64,000 bases of DNA from Chryseobacterium camelliae (GTDB lineage: Bacteria; Bacteroidota; Bacteroidia; Flavobacteriales; Weeksellaceae): assembly GCF_002770595.1 (NCBI RefSeq), contig NZ_CP022986.1, positions 124,001 to 188,000 on the forward strand, in the 5' to 3' direction. Below are positions 32,541 through 42,572 of this stretch, one piece after another. Both the position numbers and the translations under genes were made by a program. The notes under the pieces are model-generated. The model made no database searches. It was not told the origin of the DNA and saw only the letters and a program-made list of their open reading frames with translations. How positions within the stretch are numbered: the first letter of the stretch is position 1; every line of letters starts with the position of its first letter.

Positions 32541-35450
32541 ATGAATGTAAAACTATCAAGAAGTTTAGGGATGGTTGCCGTGCTTTATTTTACGGCGAAT
32601 TTCAGTGCCCAGAACAGAACGAATGACACGATTTCCAAAGAAGCCAAAATTGAGGAAGTGGTGATGATTGGTTATGGTACCCAGAAGAAAAGTAATGTGA
32701 CGGGAGCCATCTCGAGTATCAAAGCCAGTGACATTGAAAATGCACCTGTAGCTGGCAGACCCGAACAGGTGCTTCAGGGACGTGCAGCTGGTGTAAGCGT
32801 TATATCAAATTCTGGGCAGCCAGGATCTGCTCCTACTGTACGAGTAAGGGGTATCACCAGCTTTGGAGCTGGTAGTAATGATCCGTTATGGGTAGTTGAT
32901 GGAATTGTTGTTGACAATATCGGATGGTTAAATCAGTCTGATATTGAAGGAATGGAAATTCTGAAAGACGGTGCCTCTGCAGCAATTTATGGTGTTTCTG
33001 CTGCAAAAGGAGTTGTTCTAATCACAACTAAAAAAGGAGCCAAAGGAAGAATGAATCTTTCATACAGTGGCTTCTTCGGCGTAGGAAGTGCAGCAAGAAA
33101 ACTGGATTTACTTAATGCGACGCAGTATGCCACCATTATGAACGAGGCTAATGCCAATGATGGGAAGCCAGCCATGTTTTCAAATCCCGGTTCTTTTGGT
33201 GCTGGTACAGACTGGCAGAAGCAGATCTTCAATACTGCTCAGCGTCAATCTCATGAATTTAGTATAAATGGAGGAAATGATAAGTCTACCTTTTATACCT
33301 CATTCGGATATTACGATCAGGAAGGTATTGTGATGAGAGATATTTCCAATTATAAGCGAATCAATGCTAGATTTAACTCTACACATAAAGTTTTTGACTT
33401 TTTAACAATTGGACAAACCTTTGCTTATACCCATGTAAAGGCACAAGGTATTAATGATAATAATGAATTTGGTGGTCCCCTTAGTTCTGCAATTAATTTA
33501 GATCCTACCACTCCTGTTGTCGTAAATGATATTGCAGGACAACCGTTTCCAAGTGATTATTTAAACAATGCAAACATTATAAGAGACCCTAATGGTAACC
33601 CATATGGTATTTCGCATTATGTAAGTAAAGAAATGACTAACCCATTGGCTTTTCAGGAAACTCAAAGGGGAAGATATAGGTGGTCTGATGATATTGTAGC
33701 TAATGTTTTCGGAGATTTAAAAATTAATAAGAATTTTAATTTTAAATCAAGCATAAACGGTAAGCTGGCGTATTGGGGGAACCAGGCATTTACTCCAAAA
33801 TCTTATCTGAGTTCTGCCAATTCAAATTTAACTAACAATTTATTTAGAGAAATTCAAAGAAAATTTGAGTGGAATACAGAAAACACTTTAACTTATCAAA
33901 ATAGGTTTGGTTTGCATAATCTGAACGTATTGTTAGGACAGGGTTATTATGAGTATAATATCTCTTATGGACAAAACACAACGTATAAAAATCTTCCTAC
34001 AAACAATTGGCAGGATGCATCATTCAATTTTGATATTTCACCTAGTGACAGGACTTCAAATGCGTGGGATGGAAAAGAAACACATAAGGCATCTTATTTT
34101 GGAAGAATAGTATATGACTATGATAATAAATATCTATTCACAGGAACTGTCCGAAGAGATGGATCTTCGAAATTCGGAAGAAATAACCATTGGGGTACTT
34201 TTCCGGCAATGTCTTTAGGATGGAATGTATCTAATGAAAGTTTTTGGCCTGAAAACAAAGTTTTAAACAGCTTTAAATTAAGAGGCGGGTATGGAGTATT
34301 GGGGAATGATGCTATCTCGGATTTTCAGTTTGCAAACTTTTTAGTAGCAGGTAGTAATTATACCTTTGCAGATAACATCATTCGTGTTGGTTATGCACCA
34401 AGTACTTTGGAAAACCCTGATTTAAAGTGGGAAAGAACTTCACAGTTAAATATTGCTGCTGACCTTAAATTATTCAAGAACTTTGACTTAAGTGTTGATG
34501 TTTACAGAAAAAAAAGTACAGATATCCTGAGACAGGTTGAGGTTCCCGGATACTTAGGCCTTATTAACAACCCGTGGAGAAATATTGGAGATATGAACAA
34601 CGATGGTGTTGAGGTAACTTTAGGATACAGAAAAAACTGGGGTGATTTCGGCATTTCTGCAAACGGTAATTTCGCTTATTTAAAAAATGAAATAACCAGA
34701 TTGGAAGGTGGTAAGCAATATGTAAATTTTGCTTCTTTTCAAACTCTTGGAACGGTATCTAGATTACAAGTGGGTCAATCTTATGGTTCTTTTTACGGAT
34801 ACCAAAACCTAGGGGTATTCCAAAATCAGGCAGAAATTGATGCATACAGAAATTCAGGAGGAGCATTGATCCAACCCAACGCTAAGCCTGGTGATTTCAA
34901 AAGATTTGATGCAAACGGTGATGGAAAAATAGATGAGAATGATTATATAAATTTAGGCAATTCTGTGCCAAAATATACTTTTGGTTTCACTGTAAATATG
35001 AACTACAAGAACTTTGATCTTATGGTATTTGCTCAAGGACAGGCAGGCAATAAAATTTTCCAAGGTTTAAGAAGACTAGATATACCGGAATCAAATTATC
35101 AGACTGCCATTCTTGACCGTTGGACTGGTGAAGGAACATCTAATACAATTGCCAGACTTACTAAAGATGACCCAAATCAAAATTATACAAGAATGTCAGA
35201 TTATTATCTGCAAAAAGGAGATTATCTGAGATTAAAATTAGTTCAAATAGGATATAGCCTATCAAAAGAAACTGCAAAAGCCATCGGAGCTTCAAAAATC
35301 AGATTTTATGTAACAGGAGAAAACCTTTTGACATTTACAAAGTATACAGGCTATGATCCAGAAATTGCTGGTGGGGACACATTCGGAATAGATAGAGCAT
35401 ACTATCCTCAGGCAAGAACATTCCTTTTTGGTGCTAATATTCAATTTTAA
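32541..35450 (+). CDS. SusC/RagA-type TonB-dependent outer-membrane transporter
   Basis: A 969-residue TonB-dependent receptor of the SusC class. After the signal peptide (FSAQ) the mature protein begins almost at once with the TonB-box/plug start KIEEVVMIGYGTQKKSNVTG; the carboxypeptidase-like N-terminal domain present in most SusC proteins is missing. The plug continues with PEQVLQGRAAGVSV and the barrel ends in LFGANIQF, an aromatic C-terminus. Together with the adjacent SusD it imports oligosaccharides with TonB energy. Codons are much richer in A/T from about 33.2 kb onward than in the genes after 37.0 kb. Confidence 0.95.
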   Translation: MNVKLSRSLGMVAVLYFTANFSAQNRTNDTISKEAKIEEVVMIGYGTQKKSNVTGAISSIKASDIENAPVAGRPEQVLQGRAAGVSVISNSGQPGSAPTVRVRGITSFGAGSNDPLWVVDGIVVDNIGWLNQSDIEGMEILKDGASAAIYGVSAAKGVVLITTKKGAKGRMNLSYSGFFGVGSAARKLDLLNATQYATIMNEANANDGKPAMFSNPGSFGAGTDWQKQIFNTAQRQSHEFSINGGNDKSTFYTSFGYYDQEGIVMRDISNYKRINARFNSTHKVFDFLTIGQTFAYTHVKAQGINDNNEFGGPLSSAINLDPTTPVVVNDIAGQPFPSDYLNNANIIRDPNGNPYGISHYVSKEMTNPLAFQETQRGRYRWSDDIVANVFGDLKINKNFNFKSSINGKLAYWGNQAFTPKSYLSSANSNLTNNLFREIQRKFEWNTENTLTYQNRFGLHNLNVLLGQGYYEYNISYGQNTTYKNLPTNNWQDASFNFDISPSDRTSNAWDGKETHKASYFGRIVYDYDNKYLFTGTVRRDGSSKFGRNNHWGTFPAMSLGWNVSNESFWPENKVLNSFKLRGGYGVLGNDAISDFQFANFLVAGSNYTFADNIIRVGYAPSTLENPDLKWERTSQLNIAADLKLFKNFDLSVDVYRKKSTDILRQVEVPGYLGLINNPWRNIGDMNNDGVEVTLGYRKNWGDFGISANGNFAYLKNEITRLEGGKQYVNFASFQTLGTVSRLQVGQSYGSFYGYQNLGVFQNQAEIDAYRNSGGALIQPNAKPGDFKRFDANGDGKIDENDYINLGNSVPKYTFGFTVNMNYKNFDLMVFAQGQAGNKIFQGLRRLDIPESNYQTAILDRWTGEGTSNTIARLTKDDPNQNYTRMSDYYLQKGDYLRLKLVQIGYSLSKETAKAIGASKIRFYVTGENLLTFTKYTGYDPEIAGGDTFGIDRAYYPQARTFLFGANIQF

Positions 35451-35461
35451 TTCAATAAACA

Positions 35462-37006
35462 ATGAAAAATAAAAGATTTATATACAAAAGTGTATCTGTA
35501 TTAATGCTTGCAGGTATTGGTTTTGGCACTACTTCATGCAACAATGGCAATTTGGAAGATGTCCAGAATACGGGAACTTTTGATTCCAATAATTATTTCC
35601 AGAATGAAGAACAGTCTTTTTCTGGACTGGTTGCGACTTATGATATGCTGAGAAAATATTCAGGCGGTTTTGAAAATATGGTGACATTTTTTAATGCTGC
35701 TTCAGATGATTTTTATTCAGGTGGCGGAAACTCCTCAGACGGTGCTGGGATACAGGGCTTTTCAAATTATACCATCAATCCTATCATCATGCCTGCAAGT
35801 TATTGGAAGGACTATTATCAGGGTATAGCAAAAGCCAATTTACTCCTGGATAGAATTCCTAATGCCAATATGAACGATCAGGTTAGAAGAAGATTCATTG
35901 CCGAAGCTAAGGTTCTAAGATCACTTTACTATTTTGAACTTTTAAGGATGTTTAAAAATATTCCTATGGTTCTAAAGCCTATCCTTGCTACGGATGATTA
36001 TTATAACATTCCTCAAGCTAAACCTGAAGATGTATATAATCAGATAGAAGCAGATATTCTTTCATCAATTAATGATCTTCCAGCAACTATCAGTTCAGCT
36101 AATAAAGCCGAATTAGGTAGGATTACACAAGGTTCAGCCCGCGCGATCCTTGGAAAAATCTATCTTTACAATAATAAAAAAGACCTTGCCGCGGCACAAT
36201 TTGAAATGGTTAATGGAACTCCGGGGCAGACCAGTCAGTACGGTTATCGGTTGGTAAATAATTTTGCTGATCTTTGGGTTGTGGATAATAAATTTACTAC
36301 GGAATCTATTCTTGAGGTAATGCATACTAATGCAAGTAATGCCGACTGGGGATTTTGGGGTTCGGGAAAAGATGAAGGGAACTCTGTAAATCAAATGGTA
36401 GGAATTATTTCTTACGGAGTCAATTCTCAACTTCCAAATAACGATGCTCCGAGCATTCACAAAGGCTGGGGATTCAATCCTGCAACAGAAGATCTATTCA
36501 ATTTTATGCAGGGAGACCCCCGTTTAGGAGCAACCATTTTTAATGCTAAAGCATTGGTACAGCAAAATAAGGTTACTTACTCTCCTGGATTCAGAGATAC
36601 AGGGTATTTCCTAAATAAATACTTACCCAGAACATCAGATGAGACGACTTTACCTGGAGTTGTGGAACTAAATTTCCGTCAGGATTATATAGCTATTCGG
36701 TTAGCAGATACCTATTTAATGGAAGCAGAAGCCCTTGGTGGTACAGGCTCAAGAGCACAGCTTTTATTAGATGCAGTAAGAGCAAGAGTGGGATTAGCTT
36801 CCGTCCCTGTTTCTATGCAGGCTATTAAAGATGAGAGAAGAAGGGAACTTGCAGGAGAAGGACATCGCTGGTTTGACTTAGTTAGATGGGGAGATGCTCC
36901 TTCAAAACTTGGTTCAAGAGGGTTTACAGCAGGAAAGAGTGAAATTCTTCCGATTCCTTTTAACGAACTGACTAATACTGCTTTGAAACAAAACCCTGGT
37001 TATTAA
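35462..37006 (+). CDS. SusD/RagB family glycan-binding lipoprotein
   Basis: A 514-residue lipoprotein (lipobox GTTSC) with the SusD helical repeats: the N-terminal NYFQNEEQS region, YYQGIAKANLLLDRIP and the C-terminal RRRELAGEGHRWFDLVRWG signature. It forms the lid over the SusC transporter and binds the glycan at the surface. It follows SusC by 11 bases and shares its A/T-rich composition, so the pair seems to have moved together. Confidence 0.95.
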   Translation: MKNKRFIYKSVSVLMLAGIGFGTTSCNNGNLEDVQNTGTFDSNNYFQNEEQSFSGLVATYDMLRKYSGGFENMVTFFNAASDDFYSGGGNSSDGAGIQGFSNYTINPIIMPASYWKDYYQGIAKANLLLDRIPNANMNDQVRRRFIAEAKVLRSLYYFELLRMFKNIPMVLKPILATDDYYNIPQAKPEDVYNQIEADILSSINDLPATISSANKAELGRITQGSARAILGKIYLYNNKKDLAAAQFEMVNGTPGQTSQYGYRLVNNFADLWVVDNKFTTESILEVMHTNASNADWGFWGSGKDEGNSVNQMVGIISYGVNSQLPNNDAPSIHKGWGFNPATEDLFNFMQGDPRLGATIFNAKALVQQNKVTYSPGFRDTGYFLNKYLPRTSDETTLPGVVELNFRQDYIAIRLADTYLMEAEALGGTGSRAQLLLDAVRARVGLASVPVSMQAIKDERRRELAGEGHRWFDLVRWGDAPSKLGSRGFTAGKSEILPIPFNELTNTALKQNPGY

Positions 37007-37024
37007 TCTAAATCTAATTAAAGT

Positions 37025-37879
37025 ATGATCGCTAAATTTATCAATAAAGGACTTTTGCTCAGCTCTGCCGTGTTTTTCCTGGCCAGCTGTACACCGGATA
37101 CCATCGATGGTGATGGCAACGGTATCATGCCTTCCGCTGCAGATGCTTCATTCAAAGTGACCAAAACAGCGGAAAACAGGTATAACCTGAAAGCAAATTC
37201 CAACAATTATATTTTTTCCAAATGGAATATCGACGATGACGGATATAATGCCGGAAAGAATGAAGAGAATATTTTCCTTCCCGATGCCGGAACCTATGTG
37301 ATCCAGCACCAGACGATAGGAGTTGGAGGCACTGTATCGGGTACTTCCAGCGGAACTATTGTAGTGCCAACTTCTGATCCTGTAGCAGGAAATATGATCC
37401 AGGGAGGAAGGTTCGATACTCCGGATGAAATTGCCAAATGGTCTAAGCATACCATCAGTGCATCCGGAGCCCAATGGGTTTTTGCCAACGGGAAAGCAAC
37501 CATTGTGGCCAATGGAGGAAGCCAGCAGGGGATCTATCAGGCTGTGAACGTTGTGGCAGGACAGAAGTATGCCATTGATATGGTGGTTTCTTCGGAATCT
37601 GCCCTTGTCGATACCTGGTTTGAAGTATATGTCCTGAACAGCATGCCGGTTACAGGCCAGGACATCAGCGGAACGGTTTACCGCAACATCAATACCTGGG
37701 CAGGATGCGGAAAGTCAGCGTTCAAAGGTAAAGTGTCATCGGTGGGTTGTGACAGCCCTAAAAACGGGGGCGTTTTCACGGCAACCACCACAGGAACCGT
37801 TTACCTGGAAATCAAGTGCGGAGGAACAACCGTCAACAGCCTTAGCGTAGACAAAGTGGAATTCCGGAGAACACAATAA
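37025..37879 (+). CDS. Surface glycan-binding lipoprotein of the polysaccharide locus
   Basis: A 284-residue lipoprotein (lipobox FLASC) followed by TPDTIDGDGNG, an acidic tether suited to surface export. A PKD-like domain (about 40-115, ending GTIVVPTSDP) precedes a jelly-roll carbohydrate-binding-like domain (about 120-284) with repeated aromatic residues and a C-terminal LSVDKVEFRR strand. It occupies the place of SusE/SusF-type binding proteins right after SusD. The glycan specificity is inferred from neighbours only. Confidence 0.8.
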   Translation: MIAKFINKGLLLSSAVFFLASCTPDTIDGDGNGIMPSAADASFKVTKTAENRYNLKANSNNYIFSKWNIDDDGYNAGKNEENIFLPDAGTYVIQHQTIGVGGTVSGTSSGTIVVPTSDPVAGNMIQGGRFDTPDEIAKWSKHTISASGAQWVFANGKATIVANGGSQQGIYQAVNVVAGQKYAIDMVVSSESALVDTWFEVYVLNSMPVTGQDISGTVYRNINTWAGCGKSAFKGKVSSVGCDSPKNGGVFTATTTGTVYLEIKCGGTTVNSLSVDKVEFRRTQ

Positions 37880-37887
37880 TTTTCATT

Positions 37888-39351
37888 ATGAAATCACACA
37901 ATTCATATAGTTTATTTATGAGAAGTGCTGCACTTTGCGGTGTAGCGCTTCTCTCTTTTTTGGGGTGCAGCAGCACTTCATCAGATTTGGCCAATAACGA
38001 GAATCCGGTTAACGGCGGTGGCGGGACTACAGGTGATCCTGTGGATGTATGGCTGACGAAGGGTGACCAGTCGGTCAAACTGCAACAGCAGACCGCAGTA
38101 TACTTTACTTCAGCATCCAACAGCTATCCGAGCATAGAGATCGATGCTTCCAAAGTCTTTCAGACGGTGGATGGCTTTGGCTATACCCTGACTGGCGGAA
38201 GCGTGGAAGTGATCAATCAGCTGACTGCCGCAAAGAAACAGGAATTACTGAATGACCTGTTCAGCAGCTCCGGAATCGGGATCAGTTACCTGAGGATCAG
38301 CATCGGAGCTTCGGATCTTAACAGTGAAGTGTTCTCATATGATGATATGCCGGCAGGCCAGACCGACCTTAGTCTTTCGCAGTTTAGCCTTACCAAGGAT
38401 CAGGCAGTTATTCAGATGCTGAAAGATATCCTCGTGATCAACCCGAACATCAAAATCCTGACAACACCATGGTCGCCGCCGGTTTGGATGAAGGATAACG
38501 GAAGTACCATCGGCGGAAGCCTGAAACCCGAATATTACAATGTGTATGCACAGTATTTTGTAAAATACATCCAGGCTATGAAAGCACAGGGGATTACGGT
38601 TCATGCCGTTACGCCTCAGAATGAGCCTTTGCATCCTGGGAACAATCCCAGCCTGTATATGACAGCTGCCAATCAGGCTGCATTCATCAAAAATAATCTG
38701 GGTCCTGCTTTTCAGGCAGCCAACATCAATACCAAAATCATTGCCTACGATCATAACTGCGACAATCCGGCCTATCCTCTGGCAGTCCTGAATGATACTG
38801 GCGCTAATCCTTATGTGGACGGATCCGCATTTCATTTGTACGCAGGTGATATTTCAGCATTGAGTACTGTGCATAATTTATATCCGGATAAAAATGTTTA
38901 TTTCACTGAGCAATGGACCAGTTCCACCGGGAATTTCTCCGGAGATTTGGATTGGCACGTAAAAAACATTATTATTGGATCTATGAGAAACTGGAGCAAA
39001 ACCGCACTGGAGTGGAATGTAGCCAACAATGCCTCATTCGGGCCGCATACGCCCGGAGGATGTACGCAATGCAAAGGTGCAGTAACCATTAATGGCGGAA
39101 ACAGCTATGAAAAAAATGTAGCGTACTACATCATTGCCCATGCTTCCAAATTTGTTCCGGTAAATTCCCAGCGGATTGCTTCCACAGAGACCGGTAACCT
39201 TTCTACGGTGGCTTTTAAAACGCCGGCAGGAAAGACGGTCCTGATTGTGCAGAACGGCAGTTCAACGGATCAGACATTTAATATCAAATACAATCAGAAA
39301 ACAGCTCCTGTAACCATTTCAGGACACTCAGCAGCGACGTATATCTTTTAA
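37888..39351 (+). CDS. GH30 glycoside hydrolase, lipoprotein
   Basis: A 487-residue lipoprotein (lipobox FLGC) with a GH30 (beta/alpha)8 barrel and side beta-domain: TVDGFGYTLTGGS, TTPWSPPVWMKDN, acid/base E246 in TPQNEP and nucleophile E341 in YFTEQW. The glycine-rich segment after the cysteine looks like a tether. GH30 members relevant here are beta-1,6-glucanases and beta-glucosidases; in a locus with GH16 and GH3, endo-beta-1,6-glucanase action on side chains is most likely. It precedes the GH3 gene by 8 bases. Confidence 0.9.
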   Translation: MKSHNSYSLFMRSAALCGVALLSFLGCSSTSSDLANNENPVNGGGGTTGDPVDVWLTKGDQSVKLQQQTAVYFTSASNSYPSIEIDASKVFQTVDGFGYTLTGGSVEVINQLTAAKKQELLNDLFSSSGIGISYLRISIGASDLNSEVFSYDDMPAGQTDLSLSQFSLTKDQAVIQMLKDILVINPNIKILTTPWSPPVWMKDNGSTIGGSLKPEYYNVYAQYFVKYIQAMKAQGITVHAVTPQNEPLHPGNNPSLYMTAANQAAFIKNNLGPAFQAANINTKIIAYDHNCDNPAYPLAVLNDTGANPYVDGSAFHLYAGDISALSTVHNLYPDKNVYFTEQWTSSTGNFSGDLDWHVKNIIIGSMRNWSKTALEWNVANNASFGPHTPGGCTQCKGAVTINGGNSYEKNVAYYIIAHASKFVPVNSQRIASTETGNLSTVAFKTPAGKTVLIVQNGSSTDQTFNIKYNQKTAPVTISGHSAATYIF

Positions 39352-39359
39352 AAAAGCAT

Positions 39360-41582
39360 ATGAAAAGAGTTTATTTCTTACTGGCCGTTGCAGCCTTCGG
39401 GATGAATGCATCCGGACAGAAAACGGCAGACCAGAAAGCCTCCGAACTGTTATCTAAAATGACATTGGAGGAAAAAATAGGGCAGTTGGTCCAGTACAGC
39501 GGCTTTGAATACGCCACCGGTCCGCAAAACACCAATTCTGCAACCGTTCTGGAAGAAATAAAAAAAGGTAAGGTAGGATCCATGCTCAATGTAGCCGGAT
39601 CCGAAGAGACCAGAAACTTTCAGAAGCTGGCGTTACAGTCGCGGCTGAAAATCCCGTTGCTTTTCGGGCAGGATGTGATCCACGGATACAGAACTACCTT
39701 TCCGGTGAATATCGGACAGGCAGCCAGCTGGGACCTCACACTTATTGAACAGTCAGAAAGGATTGCGGCTACGGAAGCTTCCGCTTACGGAATCCACTGG
39801 ACTTTTGCCCCAATGGTTGATATCGCCAGAGATCCGAGATGGGGAAGGGTGATGGAAGGCTCCGGGGAAGATACTTACTTAGGAACCCGGATCGGGTTGG
39901 CAAGAATCAGGGGATTCCAGGGAAAAGGATTAGGCAATCTTGATGCGATCATGGCCTGTGCAAAGCATTTTGCGGCCTACGGTGCTGCAGTGGGCGGACG
40001 GGATTATAATTCGGTCGACATGAGCCTGCGGCAGCTTAATGAAACCTACCTTCCGCCGTTTAAGGCTGCTGCGGAAGCCGGAGTAGCTACATTCATGAAC
40101 TCGTTCAATGATATCAACGGTATTCCTGCTACCACCAACCGGTATATCCTGAGGGATTTGCTGAAGGGACAGTGGAATTACAGGGGATTCGTGGTGTCTG
40201 ACTGGGGCAGCATCGGGGAAATGGTGGCGCATGGCTATGCCAGAGATAATAAGGAAGCGGCTGAAAAAGCCATTATTGCCGGCAGTGATATGGACATGGA
40301 AAGCCGTGCCTACATGGCTGAACTCCCAAGGCTTGTTCAGGAAGGTAAAGTTGATTCTAAGCTGATTGATGATGCTGCACGGAGAATTCTGATCAAAAAA
40401 TTCGAAATGGGTTTATTTGATGATCCTTACCGTTTCAGCAGTGAAAAAAGACAGCAGCAGCAGACCAATAACCGGGAGAACAGGAAATTCGGAAGGGAAT
40501 TCGGCTCAAAGAGTATTGTTTTGATGAAAAACCAGGACAACATCCTGCCACTTTCGAGGTCCGTAAAGACAGTAGCTTTAATCGGCCCTTTCGGAAAAGA
40601 GACCACGGCAAACCACGGCTTCTGGTCGGTGGCATTTAAAGATGACAATCAAAGGATCATCAGTCAGTTCGACGGTATCAGAAGCCAGTTGGATAAAAAT
40701 TCTACCTTGCTGTATGCGAAAGGCGCCAATGCGGATGACCAGGACAGATCCATGTTTGCAGAGGCCGTTGCAACCGCGAAAAAAGCTGATGTAGTCATCA
40801 TGACTTTAGGGGAAGGCCATGCGATGAGCGGTGAAGCCAAGAGCCGGAGCAATATTCATTTTTCGGGTGTCCAGGAAGATTTACTGAAAGAAATCGCCAA
40901 AACCGGTAAACCGATTGTCCTGATGATCAATGCAGGAAGGCCGCTGGTGTTCGACTGGGCAGCAGATAACATTCCGGCCATCATGTATACCTGGTGGCTT
41001 GGAACGGAAGCCGGAAACTCTATTGCGGATGTACTCTTCGGATCGGTAAATCCGGGCGGGAAGCTGCCAATGACGTTCCCAAGAACCGAAGGACAGATTC
41101 CGGTATATTACAATCACTACAATACAGGAAGGCCGGCAAAAAACAATACGGACAGGAATTATGTTTCTGCCTATATCGATCTCGATAATGATCCGAAATT
41201 CCCTTTCGGGTACGGGCTGAGCTATACCACTTTCAGGTATTCCGATATGAGTTTAAGTTCGGCAAATCTTACAGGAAACCAGGCCCTGGACATCAGTGTT
41301 ACTGTCTCCAATACCGGAAAATACGACGGTGAAGAGGTGGTACAGCTTTACATCAGGGATCTGGTAGGAAAAGTGGTAAGGCCTGTAAAGGAGCTGAAAG
41401 GCTTCCAGAAAGTCTTAATTAAAAAAGGGGAACAGAAAACGGTTCATTTCAGACTGACCACCCAGGACCTTAAGTTTTACGATGATGCACTGAATTACGA
41501 CTGGGAACCCGGCGAGTATGACATTATGGTAGGAACTGATTCGCAACAGGTGCAAACCAAAAGAATTACATGGTTAAAATAA
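39360..41582 (+). CDS. GH3 beta-glucosidase, exported
   Basis: A 740-residue GH3 enzyme of BglX layout: TIM barrel (about 25-360) with K202-H203 in ACAKHFAAYG and nucleophile D281 in GFVVSDWGS, alpha/beta sandwich (about 390-605) and a C-terminal fibronectin III-like domain (about 645-735). The signal peptide (NASGQ) without a lipobox places it in the periplasm, where it would release glucose from imported gluco-oligosaccharides. Confidence 0.95.
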   Translation: MKRVYFLLAVAAFGMNASGQKTADQKASELLSKMTLEEKIGQLVQYSGFEYATGPQNTNSATVLEEIKKGKVGSMLNVAGSEETRNFQKLALQSRLKIPLLFGQDVIHGYRTTFPVNIGQAASWDLTLIEQSERIAATEASAYGIHWTFAPMVDIARDPRWGRVMEGSGEDTYLGTRIGLARIRGFQGKGLGNLDAIMACAKHFAAYGAAVGGRDYNSVDMSLRQLNETYLPPFKAAAEAGVATFMNSFNDINGIPATTNRYILRDLLKGQWNYRGFVVSDWGSIGEMVAHGYARDNKEAAEKAIIAGSDMDMESRAYMAELPRLVQEGKVDSKLIDDAARRILIKKFEMGLFDDPYRFSSEKRQQQQTNNRENRKFGREFGSKSIVLMKNQDNILPLSRSVKTVALIGPFGKETTANHGFWSVAFKDDNQRIISQFDGIRSQLDKNSTLLYAKGANADDQDRSMFAEAVATAKKADVVIMTLGEGHAMSGEAKSRSNIHFSGVQEDLLKEIAKTGKPIVLMINAGRPLVFDWAADNIPAIMYTWWLGTEAGNSIADVLFGSVNPGGKLPMTFPRTEGQIPVYYNHYNTGRPAKNNTDRNYVSAYIDLDNDPKFPFGYGLSYTTFRYSDMSLSSANLTGNQALDISVTVSNTGKYDGEEVVQLYIRDLVGKVVRPVKELKGFQKVLIKKGEQKTVHFRLTTQDLKFYDDALNYDWEPGEYDIMVGTDSQQVQTKRITWLK

Positions 41583-41600
41583 ATAGTTTTTACAGACAGA

Positions 41601-41618
41601 AGCGGGATAACACCCGCT
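41601..41618 (+). terminator. Weak hairpin between GH3 and GH16
   Basis: AGCGGG/CCCGCT stem with a 6-base loop and only three to four T after it; probably a partial terminator inside the locus. Confidence 0.45.
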
Positions 41619-41681
41619 TTTGGCGGTAAAGGACATCAGGTTCCGGTAATGACGATTTAATAATAAACTTAAATTTTGAAG

Positions 41682-42485
41682 ATGAAGATTCGATATATGC
41701 TTAGCCTTTTTACCGGAGGATTGCTGGTTTTTTCTGCATGCAGTTGTATTTCCTGGCTTTCACATCCACGCAGCAGGCTGGTCTGGAATGATGAATTCAA
41801 TGGAAAAGGTTTGCCGGATTCCACCAAATGGAATTATGATGTCGGTGGCCACGGCTACGGAAATAATGAAGAACAGTTCTACACGAAAAACCGACCGGAA
41901 AATGCCAGGCTGGAAGATGGAAAGCTGGTCATTGAAGCCAGGAAAGAACAGTGGGAAGGTAATACATATACGTCTGCAAGGCTTTTGACTAAAGGAAAGT
42001 TCTCTTTTCAGTACGGTACCGTGGAGGTGAGGGCAAAGCTACCCAAAGGACGAGGAACCTGGCCTGCCATCTGGATGATGAGTGAGAAAATGAAAAAATG
42101 GCCGGATGACGGAGAACTGGATATTATGGAGCATGTAGGTTACCACCAGGGATACATCCATGCTTCCGTTCATACGAAGAAATATAACCACATCATCGGA
42201 ACCCAGAAAACAGATACCCTTGTTGTACAGGATGCCAGTGAACAGTTCCATGTTTATAAAGGGGTCTGGACACCTGAAAAGATTGATGTATATGTGGATA
42301 AACAGAAGTATTTCACGTATGAAAACAGGGAAAAGACCTATGACGCATGGCCGTTTGACCAGCCCTATTTTCTCATCCTGAATCTTGCCATCGGCGGCTT
42401 CTGGGGTGGTAAAGAGGGCATTGATGACCGTATATTTCCGCAAAAGTTTGAGATTGATTATGTAAGGGTTTACCAGAACCGATAA
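41682..42485 (+). CDS. GH16 endo-beta-1,3-glucanase (laminarinase type), lipoprotein
   Basis: A 267-residue GH16 jelly roll. The catalytic signature is GELDIMEHVG with nucleophile E145, D147 and acid/base E150; WNYDVGGHGYGNNEEQFYT and FHVYKGVW are typical of the laminarinase subfamily. The lipobox VFSAC is followed by SCISW with no acidic residues, so surface export is uncertain. I chose ATG 41682 over a TTG six bases upstream. It would cut the beta-1,3 backbone of laminarin-like glucans. Confidence 0.93.
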   Translation: MKIRYMLSLFTGGLLVFSACSCISWLSHPRSRLVWNDEFNGKGLPDSTKWNYDVGGHGYGNNEEQFYTKNRPENARLEDGKLVIEARKEQWEGNTYTSARLLTKGKFSFQYGTVEVRAKLPKGRGTWPAIWMMSEKMKKWPDDGELDIMEHVGYHQGYIHASVHTKKYNHIIGTQKTDTLVVQDASEQFHVYKGVWTPEKIDVYVDKQKYFTYENREKTYDAWPFDQPYFLILNLAIGGFWGGKEGIDDRIFPQKFEIDYVRVYQNR

Positions 42486-42572
42486 ATGACCGGTTAAAAT
42501 TCCCATCTTTTTGATAAAAATAAAAATTCGGAAGAGTTTTTGATAGGGAGCAATATAAAAGAAAAAGAAATT

